Below, in pieces: positions 24,923-34,379 of a DNA stretch of 64,000 nucleotides (the first letter of the stretch is position 1; every line of letters begins with the position of its first letter). A program made the translations under genes and the position numbers. The stretch covers positions 1 through 64,000 of the forward strand of contig DCUV01000041.1 of the NCBI GenBank assembly GCA_002328585.1, written 5' to 3'. Source of the DNA: Spirochaetia bacterium UBA2205. GTDB taxonomy: Bacteria > Spirochaetota > UBA4802 > UB4802. Below the pieces are notes generated by a model. The model was not told the DNA's origin. It was given only the letters and a program-made list of their open reading frames with translations, and made no database searches.

Positions 24923-25394
24923 TGTTATTATTCCTCCTGAAAATAGATTTTGTTATTTTGGCGCATTATAATGCGGCCATGCTGTAATCTAAATAATTAT
25001 CCAATATCCTGAATCAGGGTTCAGGATAACTATCGCCAGCTATTGTCATACCGTATGGATGACCGGATGCCAACCATCGCCAACTCACTTCGCAGAATTA
25101 TTATGCATTTGCAACCATCGTGTAACAATTAATAAAAAAATTATTGCAATAATACTATCATTAATTGTATAGACATTAATTGTTATTATACTGACAATGT
25201 AATGTCAATTACTAAAAAATAAGGCATATTCAAAACTTTAAATTGTAATACCTCTATGGGTGCAAAACAATGATAAAACTGTTTTTTTTCAAGTTATGGA
25301 TTGAGAAAACAAGCAGTTTTAAAATACCATAAGGTATGTGCGGCAAGAATGTGTGATTGAGCAATTTTAATTTTTTCATTATTTTGAGGGTTGT
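24923..25394. other. Intergenic region with octamer and dispersed repeat
   Basis: 472 bases between divergent genes. It includes one exact dispersed octamer (25031-25038) within a short repeat-like patch (25005-25080, TCCTGAATCAGG and CATACCGTATGG), followed by very AT-rich DNA. No credible gene. Confidence 0.55.
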
Positions 25395-25700
25395 ATGAAT
25401 AACATTCACCGCAGAAAAGTTAAATATCTTAAAGCCTGTGCACATGGCTTAAATCCGGCTGTGTTGATAGGTAAGAATGGTCTTTCTAAAGCTGTACTCA
25501 ATGCAATTGATGAAGTGTTATTGTGCCATGAGCTTATTAAGATAAAGTTTATCGATTGCAAAGAAGAGCGCAAAGAATTAGCCCGGCAGATTGTTGAAAA
25601 AACAGGAAGTAATTATATTACCATGATTGGTAATGTGCTTATTATCTACCGCCAACATCCTGAGGCTGACAAGCGCCAATATGAATTGAAGGCTATATAA
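25395..25700 (+). CDS. CRM-domain RNA-binding protein, YhbY family
   Basis: 101 residues, one CRM domain. RKVKYLKACAHGLNPAVLIG and GKNGLSKAVLNAIDEVLLCH give the conserved GxxG loop (GKNG) of the family, then ELIKIKFIDCKEERKELARQ. E. coli YhbY associates with pre-50S ribosomes; same role is inferred. GAGGGTTGT precedes ATG 25395. Single gene, convergent with the cyclase-like pair. Confidence 0.92.
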   Translation: MNNIHRRKVKYLKACAHGLNPAVLIGKNGLSKAVLNAIDEVLLCHELIKIKFIDCKEERKELARQIVEKTGSNYITMIGNVLIIYRQHPEADKRQYELKAI

Positions 25701-25706
25701 CATCAT

Positions 25707-26669
25707 TTAGATAATGTTTTTGCATCGATATATCTGTCGCCCTTCAAAAAGATGTGTTTGTATAAACATGCCCTTTGTTCTTGAATTAAGAACATTATAT
25801 ACATCCTCAGTAATGAATAGTCCTTCATCAGCAGTGTATTTTTGCCCTAAGTGAAACAATGAATTAATGCAATCTGATATTATTGTACCCGTTTTGCCAT
25901 GTGGTTGATATACGGTATTACCAATATGCATGGCTATCCTGTAATGAATTATTTGATTAAAGAGTGTGTGCTCAAGCGATATAATACTGCGATTGACCGT
26001 AAGACGAATTGCACTATCGACAGCAGGGAGTGATTCCCCATCAAAGGGGAAAATAAATAAACCGGTAGCATCCATCCACATCCATAGTTTGCCGTCCAGT
26101 TGGTTCAGTGTATTTTCAACAAGATGACGAAATGAAAATATTTTACTATCCAGATGCTCAGATGCAATATGTTTTTTCAATTCATGCACATCAAGAATTT
26201 CAATTAAAAGAAAACAGAAGGTGTATTCCTGTTCTGGTTTGATGCTTTTCCACGAATCTTTAGCAATAATGTATTTTTTTTGCGGTGTTTCTGATAATGT
26301 AATTGATTTAAAGGTAACTATCGCCCGGATACGACTTTCTGGAATTGGGTTGTTACAGGTTTCTTTTGTTATATAATCACATGCATTATTGTGAAAAAAC
26401 CATGCAATATCGCTGAACGTATTTTTGTAATCTATTATTCCATAAAACATTGATTCTTTATTAAAATATTTTATATATTTCTGAATGTCAGCTTGTTGTA
26501 GCCCGGTAATATCTAAATAGTATAATGAATTTGCAGTGGTTTTTTTTGGTTTATTGCATTCATCACGATCAATGAATTCAATAGAATATTTTTTTGATTT
26601 CATCAATGTCCCAAAAGTCTTTTGTACCGATGATGCATTTTTTTTATGATAGAGTACAGTGATATTCAT
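25707..26669 (-). CDS. Degenerate class III cyclase-like protein
   Basis: 320 residues. Its ATG overlaps the upstream gene's TGA (ATGA at 26669-26666), so it is translationally coupled. N-terminal ~120 residues resemble a receiver-like alpha/beta fold without a clear phosphorylation site. Residues ~145-315 follow the neighbouring cyclase domain (FCFLLIEILDVHELKKH; KLWMWMDATGLFIFPF; YRIAMHIGNTVYQPHGKTG), but the metal-binding Asp positions of class III cyclases read Ile158 and Ala201. Catalysis is unlikely; a regulatory partner or heterodimer subunit of the neighbour is plausible. Confidence 0.65.
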   Translation of the reverse strand: MNITVLYHKKNASSVQKTFGTLMKSKKYSIEFIDRDECNKPKKTTANSLYYLDITGLQQADIQKYIKYFNKESMFYGIIDYKNTFSDIAWFFHNNACDYITKETCNNPIPESRIRAIVTFKSITLSETPQKKYIIAKDSWKSIKPEQEYTFCFLLIEILDVHELKKHIASEHLDSKIFSFRHLVENTLNQLDGKLWMWMDATGLFIFPFDGESLPAVDSAIRLTVNRSIISLEHTLFNQIIHYRIAMHIGNTVYQPHGKTGTIISDCINSLFHLGQKYTADEGLFITEDVYNVLNSRTKGMFIQTHLFEGRQIYRCKNII

Positions 26670-27589
26670 ATATCTTCCCATGTTACTGCGTAAGTATAAT
26701 AAGGTGTGGCGCTCTTCCTGGTTAAAATAAAAAGTTTTGCAATCTCGGGATGTAATGATGCATATATTGTGTTGGTTATGGTAATTGCATTGAGTGGCGT
26801 ATAGTGTGATTCTACCTCCATGATTTTTTTTACCAGTTCAGTTTTTTTTAATTCTTCCGAAGAATGTTTATAAGCACAATAACCAGAGTCAATTGCAATC
26901 CTGACATTGACCGTTTCAGGCAGTTTTGATTCAAGCTCATTAAATAAAAAAAGTTCATGTAATATCTCTATAGCGGTAAAAACGGCGGTCATATTTTTAT
27001 TGCCCAGAATAAAAGCAGCTATGCAGCCATCACCTTCCCAGTTCCATATTCTGCCATTACGCTGCTCAACGGCAGATGTTACAATGGTTTGAATGTTTTG
27101 ATAGGTATGGGCAATTAACTGTGGCGTATAGTTCTTTACAAGTTTTGTATTTGCCGCAATGTCCATTCTAAGCAGTGTAATGATATAATCCTCGTTTTCT
27201 TCTAATACACCCCAATTGTGCGTTTTCCTGGTGTTGGCGTTTTCAATAAAGATATGGTTATTTTTATCAAAGATAAAACCCAGATTGATTATTTCTGTAA
27301 CTATTTCGTGCAGATGAGCTATAGGGTACCTGCGTCCCATGATGCCGTATTCCTGTGTTTCCATCAGGGCGCACACTAACTTAAAAAAATGTTTTGATTC
27401 GCTGAAATCGTGCACAATCTGGGATGCGGCATCTTTATTAGGGATTGGCATACTTTCTGAAAAGCCCATGATTTTGTGGAGATCGTAATGAGGTATAATA
27501 CTTTTTGCAATGCGCTCCATGGTGTGGACATCCATGGATTTTGTCAGTGCTTTTTCCGTTATCGATAAAATAGAGAAGGGAATTTTCAT
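26666..27589 (-). CDS. Class III adenylate/guanylate cyclase-like protein
   Basis: 307 residues. The N-terminal ~120 residues are unrecognised, helical, with a winged-helix-like end. Residues ~130-305 form a cyclase homology domain: ITLLRMDIAANTKLV with metal Asp143, then GRIWNWEGDGCIAAF with second metal Asp187, and VNVRIAIDSGYCAYKH. Both metal ligands are kept, so activity is possible; substrate-specifying residues cannot be assigned reliably. First gene of a two-gene unit with the degenerate homologue. No membrane segment. Weak start context at 27589. Confidence 0.75.
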   Translation of the reverse strand: MKIPFSILSITEKALTKSMDVHTMERIAKSIIPHYDLHKIMGFSESMPIPNKDAASQIVHDFSESKHFFKLVCALMETQEYGIMGRRYPIAHLHEIVTEIINLGFIFDKNNHIFIENANTRKTHNWGVLEENEDYIITLLRMDIAANTKLVKNYTPQLIAHTYQNIQTIVTSAVEQRNGRIWNWEGDGCIAAFILGNKNMTAVFTAIEILHELFLFNELESKLPETVNVRIAIDSGYCAYKHSSEELKKTELVKKIMEVESHYTPLNAITITNTIYASLHPEIAKLFILTRKSATPYYTYAVTWEDI

Positions 27590-27811
27590 AATTTTGATAA
27601 ATTAAACGGCATTAAAAATTTTGTCAAAAATTTTTTGTTGTAAAAGAATATTTTATATGATAAAAATAATTCTGAGGATATATTAATTATCAGAAGTTGA
27701 TGCTATCGCAGCGGAATTGATGTATGTTGGTGTAGTGGTGCATATGGTAAGGAGCATAACGAGAGGTTGTTTTGCATTTGAATAAATAATAATTGTGTTA
27801 AGGAACATTTC

Positions 27812-28474
27812 ATGAGCTCTTTTTCATCATACGATATTCCCAAAACAGATAACAACGACGTTTTCCAGCGCTTTACAGAATATTTTCATAAACCATCAGT
27901 ATCTCATGTCGATTCGTTAAGCGATAAATTACGCTTTTTCAGGCAACACAATAATCTGAGTTATGAACAGCTGGCCGCTATAACTGGCATATGCGTGGAG
28001 TTGTTACAGAAAATAGAAGAACGCAGAGCTTATCCATCCTTGCGAGTAATTCATCAGCTTACGCGCTCATTGCAACAGGCAAAGGTAATTGCCCCGGGCA
28101 CCCCTGTTGAATGGGGGTATACGGTCATAAAAAAAGATGATGTTATACAGTCAAAAAATGAAAGGCCTAAACATATTTTTTTGAACAATGTTGAAGCATC
28201 GCATACTGCCGATGAAGCTGATGTTAATGAGGTGGTTGCTGTTAAAGCATACATTATTACACTGGAAGGGAATTATACAAAGAAGGATTTTTCCATCCAC
28301 AATGGTGAAGAATTTATCCATGTTAAAAAAGGTTCCATTAAAATAACTCTGGGTTCAAATGAAGTTATTTTAAACCATGGTGACAGTATCTATTTTCTAT
28401 CGCTCATACCACACAAAATAGAAAATGTTGCATCCAGCGAATCAGTAATCCATGTCATTGTTTATCAGGAATAA
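27812..28474 (+). CDS. XRE-family regulator with cupin domain
   Basis: 220 residues. HTH at ~40-90 (LRFFRQHNNLSYEQLAAITG, then LLQKIEERRAYPSLRVIHQL), linker, then a C-terminal cupin (~150-218; HNGEEFIHVKKGSIKITLG, NHGDSIYFLSLIPHKIEN). Such regulators sense small ligands such as polyamines, amino acids or acyl compounds in the cupin. AAGGAA precedes ATG 27812. No obvious target operon is adjacent: it is convergent with the methionine sulfoxide reductase gene. Confidence 0.9.
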   Translation: MSSFSSYDIPKTDNNDVFQRFTEYFHKPSVSHVDSLSDKLRFFRQHNNLSYEQLAAITGICVELLQKIEERRAYPSLRVIHQLTRSLQQAKVIAPGTPVEWGYTVIKKDDVIQSKNERPKHIFLNNVEASHTADEADVNEVVAVKAYIITLEGNYTKKDFSIHNGEEFIHVKKGSIKITLGSNEVILNHGDSIYFLSLIPHKIENVASSESVIHVIVYQE

Positions 28475-28476
28475 CC

Positions 28477-29388
28477 TTAAAACTGATAAATCTTATTCAG
28501 ATTAATATGACAATACCCGCCTGGATTTTTATCTAAATAATCTTGATGATATTCTTCGGCTTTAAAAAAATTTATAGCTTTCGCTACTTCAGTAGTAACT
28601 ATCGCCCCCCTGGATGTAATTTGCTGAATAATGGTATCAATAGTAATTTTTTGACTATCGTTGATATAGTATAACGCTGAACGATATTGTGTGCCTATAT
28701 CAGGGCCCTGGCGGTTGAGTGTTCCCGGATTATGAATTGAAAAAAAATGTTTTAGTATTCTTTCAAGATTTACAATATCTGGATTAAATGTAATGAGCAC
28801 CGTTTCTGCATGACCGGTGGTGCCCGTACACACCATGGTATAATCGGGATTTTTAATTGTTCCACCCGAATATCCAACTGTGGTATCAAGTATGCCCTTT
28901 ACTTTCTTAAAGTATGCTTCAACACCCCAGAAACAACCGCCGCCAATTATTATCTGTTCAAACCCTATAGGCGTATTCTCAAAGAGGTAGATATAATCGC
29001 TATACCCTTCTTCTATAATTTTTTTCACCGGGATGAATCGCAATGAGGCAGAATTGATGCAATACCGCAATCCCGTAGGAGCAGGACCATCGGCAAATAC
29101 ATGCCCTAAATGGCCATCTGAGTTTTTGCTGCGCACTTCGGTACGTATCATTCCATGCGAGGGGTCAGAGCATGTAATAATAGCATTGTTGTTTACTGGT
29201 TTTGTAAAACTTGGCCAGCCGGTACCCGAATCAAACTTATCAAGCGATGAAAATAGCACATCTCCTGATACTATGTCAACGTAAATGCCATGCTCTTTGT
29301 TGTTCCAATACGCATTGTTAAATGGTGGTTCGGTGCCATTTTCTTTGAAAATAGAGTATTGTTCCGCTGTTAGATTGTTAGGTTTCAT
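28477..29388 (-). CDS. MsrB-MsrA fusion, peptide-methionine sulfoxide reductase
   Basis: 303 residues. It repairs both R- and S-methionine sulfoxide. N-terminal MsrB (1-125): DSGTGWPSF, DGHLGHVFADGPAPTG, and nucleophile Cys110 in LRYCINSASL. C-terminal MsrA (~140-300): IIIGGGCFWGVEAYF with nucleophile Cys152, and GTQYRSALYY. The order B then A is the less common fusion; many bacteria have A then B. The MsrB part has no CxxC zinc pair, so it is a metal-free type. Cytosolic (no signal). Two bases separate it from the convergent regulator gene. Confidence 0.93.
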   Translation of the reverse strand: MKPNNLTAEQYSIFKENGTEPPFNNAYWNNKEHGIYVDIVSGDVLFSSLDKFDSGTGWPSFTKPVNNNAIITCSDPSHGMIRTEVRSKNSDGHLGHVFADGPAPTGLRYCINSASLRFIPVKKIIEEGYSDYIYLFENTPIGFEQIIIGGGCFWGVEAYFKKVKGILDTTVGYSGGTIKNPDYTMVCTGTTGHAETVLITFNPDIVNLERILKHFFSIHNPGTLNRQGPDIGTQYRSALYYINDSQKITIDTIIQQITSRGAIVTTEVAKAINFFKAEEYHQDYLDKNPGGYCHINLNKIYQF

Positions 29389-29816
29389 GCCTGTATCCCT
29401 TGAAGCTTTTCTGTAAATATAAAAAACTATAAAAAACTATAAAAAACAATTCCTTTATGGTTAGTGTCATCTCTAAATATAGTGAAAACAATAAAAAAGT
29501 CAATCAAATAATATAATCATTATAATATTGTAGTTATTATTTTGGCGATAGTTATCGGTAATAAGCCTTCACCCTTAAAAACTTAAGTGTACAGCCGGGA
29601 TTTTTTCAACGTACATAATTGCTGTCTGGAAGAATGCCGTTGCCCTGTGACAGAGCACGATTACCGGCAATGAAAAAAGCGACAGCAGCAAAAAAAACAT
29701 GAAATTTAACCGAATATTAACATATCCTTCAAATCTATTTTATATCGGACTGCTTACTTACCATCAGATTGTTTTAAAAATTAATACAATTAACTATTAG
29801 TTAAGGAGGTTGTTTT
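29389..29816. other. Intergenic region before outer-membrane protein
   Basis: 428 bases between divergent genes. It contains a 3x ~10-bp A-rich tandem repeat (29419-29448), an exact dispersed octamer (29544-29551) within a 23-bp segment also found inside the PBP1C gene, and a GC-richer patch (29600-29690). The SD AAGGAGG belongs to the next gene. No credible ORF. Confidence 0.55.
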
Positions 29817-30926
29817 ATGAAGTTTGTAAAGGGTTTTGTGTATATGGCTGTGATGACGTTTGCTACAGCAACGTTTGCTCAGGAGGCTGTAAAAGAAGAG
29901 ATTAAGGATATTAAAATTTCAGGGAAAGCGTATTTAGAGTGGAATAAGGAATTGAGCAATTACGATGATACCACCGAGCATCAGAACACATTTGAGATTA
30001 AGCGTGTGTACCTTGATTTTAAAAAGGAATTTGACAGTGTGTGGAGCGCACGGGTTACAACCGATGTTGGGCAGGTTGAATCAGAAGGTGAAGCTGAAGT
30101 TACAGATACCGGGTCAGGAGATCCTGAAACAGTAGATGTTAAAGCAAAAAGCGATCCGTATACCGTTTATGTAAAATATGCCTATATACAGGCTAAACAA
30201 AAAATGGATTTCGTGGATGCAAATTTTAAGTTTGGCATGATTGGTACTCCGCTTATTGGGCTTATTGACGACAAGAGTGATTACCGATGGGTTGAACAGA
30301 ATTATGTTGATCAGGCTAAAAACATCATTGGTACATCAATAGACAGTTCTGCTGATATGGGTGTAAGTGTTGATCTTTCTTTCTTTAAAATGGTTAAGCT
30401 GTCAGGTTCTCTGGTAAACGGCGAAGGATACAAGAAGGTAAACGAGGATGAATTGGGCGATGATGGGAAAGCATATTACGGTATGCTAACCATTACTCCT
30501 GTGAAAGGGCTTGATATATTTGGAACCTACCGAAATCAAATAACTGATGACGGTCATGGTTCGGACAATTATAGCCGCTACATGGCATTTGGTGCATCAT
30601 ATTCAACTGATTTGATCAAGGTTGGCGCTATGTATGTTATGCCCGAGGTCAAGAAAGAAGGCGTTGAGAATGAATATACCTTAATTGACAGCTGGTTACT
30701 TGCCAATCTGGAAAGCGTTATCAATATCCCAATCTTAATCACCGGGCGGTATTCGTATGGTGAAAACGAAGATGTTGATGATTCTGAAGTAACCATCTGG
30801 GCAGCAGGATTAGGGTATGCAATCAATAAAAACATCCGGGTGATGGCATACTATCAAGATGCAGACAATGATGCAAAAGAGGACCCGGAAACTACATTCT
30901 ATGTTAAGACCGAAGTTGCATTCTAA
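29817..30926 (+). CDS. Porin-like outer-membrane beta-barrel protein
   Basis: 369 residues. Signal peptide ending near TFAQ (cleavage about residue 22). After an acidic N-terminal strand the sequence alternates amphipathic strands with short Gly/Asp turns (e.g. YAYIQAKQKM, KFGMIGTPLIGLIDD, GLDIFGTYRNQI, YMAFGASYSTD) and ends KTEVAF, the terminal Phe typical of BAM substrates. Family resembles phosphate-selective porin-like proteins; substrate unknown. AAGGAGG lies close to ATG. Monocistronic with its own terminator. Confidence 0.85.
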   Translation: MKFVKGFVYMAVMTFATATFAQEAVKEEIKDIKISGKAYLEWNKELSNYDDTTEHQNTFEIKRVYLDFKKEFDSVWSARVTTDVGQVESEGEAEVTDTGSGDPETVDVKAKSDPYTVYVKYAYIQAKQKMDFVDANFKFGMIGTPLIGLIDDKSDYRWVEQNYVDQAKNIIGTSIDSSADMGVSVDLSFFKMVKLSGSLVNGEGYKKVNEDELGDDGKAYYGMLTITPVKGLDIFGTYRNQITDDGHGSDNYSRYMAFGASYSTDLIKVGAMYVMPEVKKEGVENEYTLIDSWLLANLESVINIPILITGRYSYGENEDVDDSEVTIWAAGLGYAINKNIRVMAYYQDADNDAKEDPETTFYVKTEVAF

Positions 30927-30954
30927 GTGTTAACCCTCCAGATACTCCACGATT

Positions 30955-30979
30955 AAGGGGCAGGGATGCCCCTTTTTTC
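30955..30979 (+). terminator. Rho-independent terminator of the porin-like gene
   Basis: AAGGGGC (30955-30961) pairs with GCCCCTT (30968-30974) and is followed by TTTT. It lies 28 bases after the stop and abuts the 3' end of the convergent GH18 gene. Confidence 0.88.
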
Positions 30980-31917
30980 TATTCAAAGCCCAAACGCCAT
31001 AAAGCAGTTCCCTTTAATGAATATAGTGTAGCAAGGTGCTGTAGTTTTTTTATAGTTACGGTATCCGATACCAGGGCAATGAACATGTCATTATTTTTTA
31101 TATATTCAATACATAGTGTTCCAGAGCTGTGGCGATAGTTACTGTAGATTGATGTATATTCTGGAATAGTACGGGTAGTAATAACTGAATGGTATTTTCC
31201 ATTTTTCCACATATATCCATAAGCCGGAACGCCTAACCATATCTGATGTGATTTAAAAAACCGTAACGCATATTCAATATTTTTCATGGTCCATTGCATA
31301 TCAGTTACCGGTCCAGGTTTAGTTTTAGGATTGTAATAATCGTAACACATAATAACAACTTCATTGAAGAATGGAGATAGTTTTTCATAATTATGGAATG
31401 CTGCATGTTCTTTATGAAATTCAATCTGTGGAAAAAGTGCTGCTGAAAGTTTTATATCAGGAGCTATCGACCTGAATTTTTTTAAAAACTGTACATAAGC
31501 ATTGCTGTATGCTGCAGGTAGATATTCAAAGTCAAAATGAATACCTGCCCATGCATTTTCGTGTAATGCATTTACAAGTGTGGTAATGACATTATCCCAC
31601 TCTCTGGCTTTTAAAAATGACACACCATGGGATATACTTGCAAATGTTACATGAGGTATAATTGCAATATGATATTGTTGTGCTTTAGTAAAGAGGTAGT
31701 GCTCATTGCTAAATGAAGGGATGTTACATGCGTTTTTAGAAATAGTGATTCCAGTAAAACACAGTACTGAAAGGCTTTTGAGTGTGTTATCCCAGTAGTG
31801 TTTGGAGTTATTGCTGTATGTGTCCTTACAATAATATCCCCATTGATTTTGTGCCGGTGTACAAAGAGGCAATATACCAAATAAAATTATGAAAAAAAAT
31901 ATGGCATACCGTTTCAT
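30979..31917 (-). CDS. Secreted GH18-family glycosidase
   Basis: 312 residues. Signal peptide (MKRYAIFFFIILFGILPLC, TPA). TIM-barrel with the GH18 motif D-x-x-D-x-E-like in WAGIHFDFEYLP (His-Phe-Asp-Phe-Glu; the first Asp of the classic DxxDxDxE is replaced by Gly/Ile, only FDFE clearly kept). IMCYDYYNPKTKPGP and the terminal ALWRLGFE match family strands 6 and 8. It could cleave peptidoglycan or chitin-like glycans, as in spore/cell-wall glucosaminidases. Four bases after the HAD lipoprotein gene, so probably co-transcribed. Confidence 0.8.
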   Translation of the reverse strand: MKRYAIFFFIILFGILPLCTPAQNQWGYYCKDTYSNNSKHYWDNTLKSLSVLCFTGITISKNACNIPSFSNEHYLFTKAQQYHIAIIPHVTFASISHGVSFLKAREWDNVITTLVNALHENAWAGIHFDFEYLPAAYSNAYVQFLKKFRSIAPDIKLSAALFPQIEFHKEHAAFHNYEKLSPFFNEVVIMCYDYYNPKTKPGPVTDMQWTMKNIEYALRFFKSHQIWLGVPAYGYMWKNGKYHSVITTRTIPEYTSIYSNYRHSSGTLCIEYIKNNDMFIALVSDTVTIKKLQHLATLYSLKGTALWRLGFE

Positions 31918-31921
31918 AAAG

Positions 31922-32848
31922 TTATTTTGCTATTACATCATTTTGTATGACGCATTCAAATAATGCATGGTATTTTTTGGGCGGGCTGCCCCCATTGATC
32001 ATCACGCTAACCGGTTTACCAGCAGGGAGTGTTTGCGTTGCAACATAGTATAAAAAATTACCGTCGGTATGATAGCTGTTGCCAAACGCAGCTATTGCAT
32101 ACACATGATTTGTTTTATTTTCTTTTTTTAATCTGTCAATGATTGATTTTAGCAATTTTGTTTTACCTTCAGCATAGGTAAGTGGTGGTATCACCTGTTC
32201 TGTTGCTATTCCATTATTGGTTTTAACTTTTATTCCATAGATGGTGTCCGAAGATAAGTTTAAGGAGTATGCAGCACCTTTTACAAAATAGTCAGGACTT
32301 GCTGAAATAATGTATATTTTGATTCCATGTGCTTTAAGTTGATTCATTATTGCTATTGATGATGCAAAAAAATAGTAACAAAGAGTATGTGAAAAATAGT
32401 GTTGCGATAATTGCTGTAGATCGCGGATATCCCTCCCGGTAAATAATGTTGCTAGATATATATATGCATCGCTGTGTCCCTTGTGTGTTTCAAGATATGC
32501 GTAGTGTTGTAAAAATTTATTGTATTCATTATATTTATATTTTTTTGAAAAATTATTTTCTATGGCTACCTGTACCAGCCCTTTATAGACTTGTTTGTTT
32601 TCTTCTTGTAATCCTTCAGAACAATCACCTTTTAGTATTGTGCCGTCAAAATCCCAGAAACTGGCAAATAGTATAGGTGACAATTGCTGGTTTGTTCTGT
32701 TTTTTAAATAATCTTCTATGGCAGTTTTTGTGTATAAAATATTTTGCACAATAGATGTTACATGGTTTTCAGTTTTGCTGCCGCATGATATGCTGAAGAA
32801 AAAAATAAGAACATGAAACAATGTCATTACTGTTAGTTGTTTTTTCAT
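31922..32848 (-). CDS. HAD-superfamily phosphatase-like lipoprotein
   Basis: 309 residues. ATG 32848 follows AAAGGATT and opens a lipoprotein signal ending FSISC. HAD motif I is WDFDGTILKGD (Asp nucleophile and acid), motif II is IYIISASPDYF, and motif III-like LLKSIIDRLKKEN with IAAFGNSYHTDGNFL (motif IV). Closest in style to phosphoserine-phosphatase-like enzymes; a periplasmic location is unusual but seen for some phosphatases. An upstream in-frame extension to 33094 has no signal and no ribosome site. Upstream of the GH18 gene. Confidence 0.85.
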   Translation of the reverse strand: MKKQLTVMTLFHVLIFFFSISCGSKTENHVTSIVQNILYTKTAIEDYLKNRTNQQLSPILFASFWDFDGTILKGDCSEGLQEENKQVYKGLVQVAIENNFSKKYKYNEYNKFLQHYAYLETHKGHSDAYIYLATLFTGRDIRDLQQLSQHYFSHTLCYYFFASSIAIMNQLKAHGIKIYIISASPDYFVKGAAYSLNLSSDTIYGIKVKTNNGIATEQVIPPLTYAEGKTKLLKSIIDRLKKENKTNHVYAIAAFGNSYHTDGNFLYYVATQTLPAGKPVSVMINGGSPPKKYHALFECVIQNDVIAK

Positions 32849-33299
32849 ATTTAATCCTTTTAAAAACGTTTTATAGCATGGGCACATTGAAAAAGGTTTG
32901 TATTGTACAGTAAATAATGGATGAGAGCCCCTTACACCAATAGTTTGTGCCCATAATAGGATTACACCTGATGCATGGTATGTAATTTTGCCATTGTGAA
33001 ATGACCATTTTACAATGTCCCGGAATATTGTAGTGTGTTTAAACATTAAGATCAATATAAAAATAAACGGGTTAGTGTACATGAATACTTTCATTATTTT
33101 AGTTGTGTTTTTATAGCATGATGTTACAATAATCCTTATAATGTATAAATAGTAGATATGAGCGTAATGGTATTCATCAGGTATTGTGATGAATAAATGG
33201 AAAAAATCATAAATGATGGGAATGACTTAACTTCCTGCATTGAAGGTTAGCGATGTTAGCGTTGGTTCAGATGCTATCATTTTTATTTTGGAGGACAGT
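32849..33299. other. Intergenic region between divergent genes
   Basis: 451 AT-rich bases; nothing beyond the expected divergent promoters and the GGAGG site (33290-33294) of the next gene. Upstream in-frame codons from 33094 and 33240 look like chance openings. Confidence 0.45.
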
Positions 33300-34115
33300 A
33301 TGAAAAAGATTATTCGGTATGTTTGCTATGGCATACTTCTGGTTGTCTTCGTTTATGCCTGTGGTTATATGGTTATTCCAAAACTTTTGACTATTGGCAA
33401 ACACTCCAATCATAACGTCTATGTTTCGCTGGGATTTCATGTGAACATGTATCATTCATACAGGATAGATACCAATGATGAGGCAGGCTTTGGGAAAGAT
33501 ATACGCGTTATACGAAAGATCATAGAGGTGCTGGATGAAAAAAATAAAAAAGGGATTCCGGTAAAAGGTGTATGGGATTTTGAAAACCTTTTTACACTGG
33601 AAGAAATTTTGCCTCAGTATGCTCCCGATATTATTGCGAATATAAAACGCCGTGTGAAGGAACATGGTGATGAAATAATCCTGATGTCATATAATAATGG
33701 TCTGGTATCAGCAATGACACAGGATGAATGTATGTATTCAGTTAAATATGCTATTTCAAATCCCAGAAGAAGTGGCGTCAAAGATATATTCAAGGACTAC
33801 TCACCTTTTGTTCGCCCTCAGGAGATGATGGCTACATCCGGGAATTATGAGCTCTATAAACAGCTGGGCTTGCAGGGAATTGTTTTATACTATAGTGGCA
33901 TCCCATTTGATGCATTTAGAGTTTTTGTAGATGAACTATCGCTTGAAGAAGCTCATAATCCGCTTATGTATCATAACAAAAATACTCATGAAAAAATGAT
34001 GGTGATACCCGCATACAATCAGTTGCAACCCATTTCCATCCACAGGTTGTTATGTGCCATTGTTTTGTTTGTGGAACATAAATCCATTCGGGTGCATGCG
34101 CTTTTAATGTTGTAA
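33300..34115 (+). CDS. Membrane-anchored polysaccharide-deacetylase/GH57-like protein, apparently 3'-truncated
   Basis: About 271 residues from ATG 33300 (GGAGGacagt upstream). One N-terminal membrane anchor (IIRYVCYGILLVVFVYACGYMV), then a catalytic-like domain (VSLGFHVNMYHSYRIDTNDE, GVWDFENLFTLEEILPQY, DEIILMSYNNGL) that recalls GH57 or NodB-style barrels. After MMVIPAYN (~34015) the sequence turns into low-complexity residues (HRLLCAIVLFVEHK) and stops, in a region antisense to another plausible protein. Probably the C-terminal half was lost. Confidence 0.55.
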   Translation: MKKIIRYVCYGILLVVFVYACGYMVIPKLLTIGKHSNHNVYVSLGFHVNMYHSYRIDTNDEAGFGKDIRVIRKIIEVLDEKNKKGIPVKGVWDFENLFTLEEILPQYAPDIIANIKRRVKEHGDEIILMSYNNGLVSAMTQDECMYSVKYAISNPRRSGVKDIFKDYSPFVRPQEMMATSGNYELYKQLGLQGIVLYYSGIPFDAFRVFVDELSLEEAHNPLMYHNKNTHEKMMVIPAYNQLQPISIHRLLCAIVLFVEHKSIRVHALLML

Positions 34116-34269
34116 TCAATGCTGGTGAATTATCCCTGCCTTTATACATACCAAAATCATAAGGATTATCCGAGTAAAATACCAATGTGTCATTATAGCT
34201 TTCTTTATTAAGCCATATTTTGAAGGGCAGCAATATTCCATGTATAAACAATGTGTCATTATTATACAT
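33964..34269 (-). pseudogene. 3'-truncated unknown gene
   Basis: About 85 plausible residues (MYNNDTLFIHGILLPFKIW, then YSDNPYDFGMYKG, then APEWIYVPQTKQWHITTCGWKW) followed by residues antisense to the gene at 33300. Trp/Tyr-rich and globular in style; family not recognised. No ribosome site at 34269. Its credible part ends near 34020, precisely where the convergent gene loses sense. Confidence 0.4.
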
Positions 34270-34379
34270 ATTACTTTATTTTCATCAAGTAAAATACTGT
34301 ATGTTTTTTTTGCTACTGTCTGGTAAGTAAAAATGTTGACAGGGTTTTTAAAGATACAGTAAATATGAATAACAGGGAT

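Noticed and set aside
31922..33094. Longer N-terminus of the HAD lipoprotein from 33094
   Set aside because: The internal ATG 32848 has a ribosome site and a clear lipoprotein signal; the upstream part has neither.
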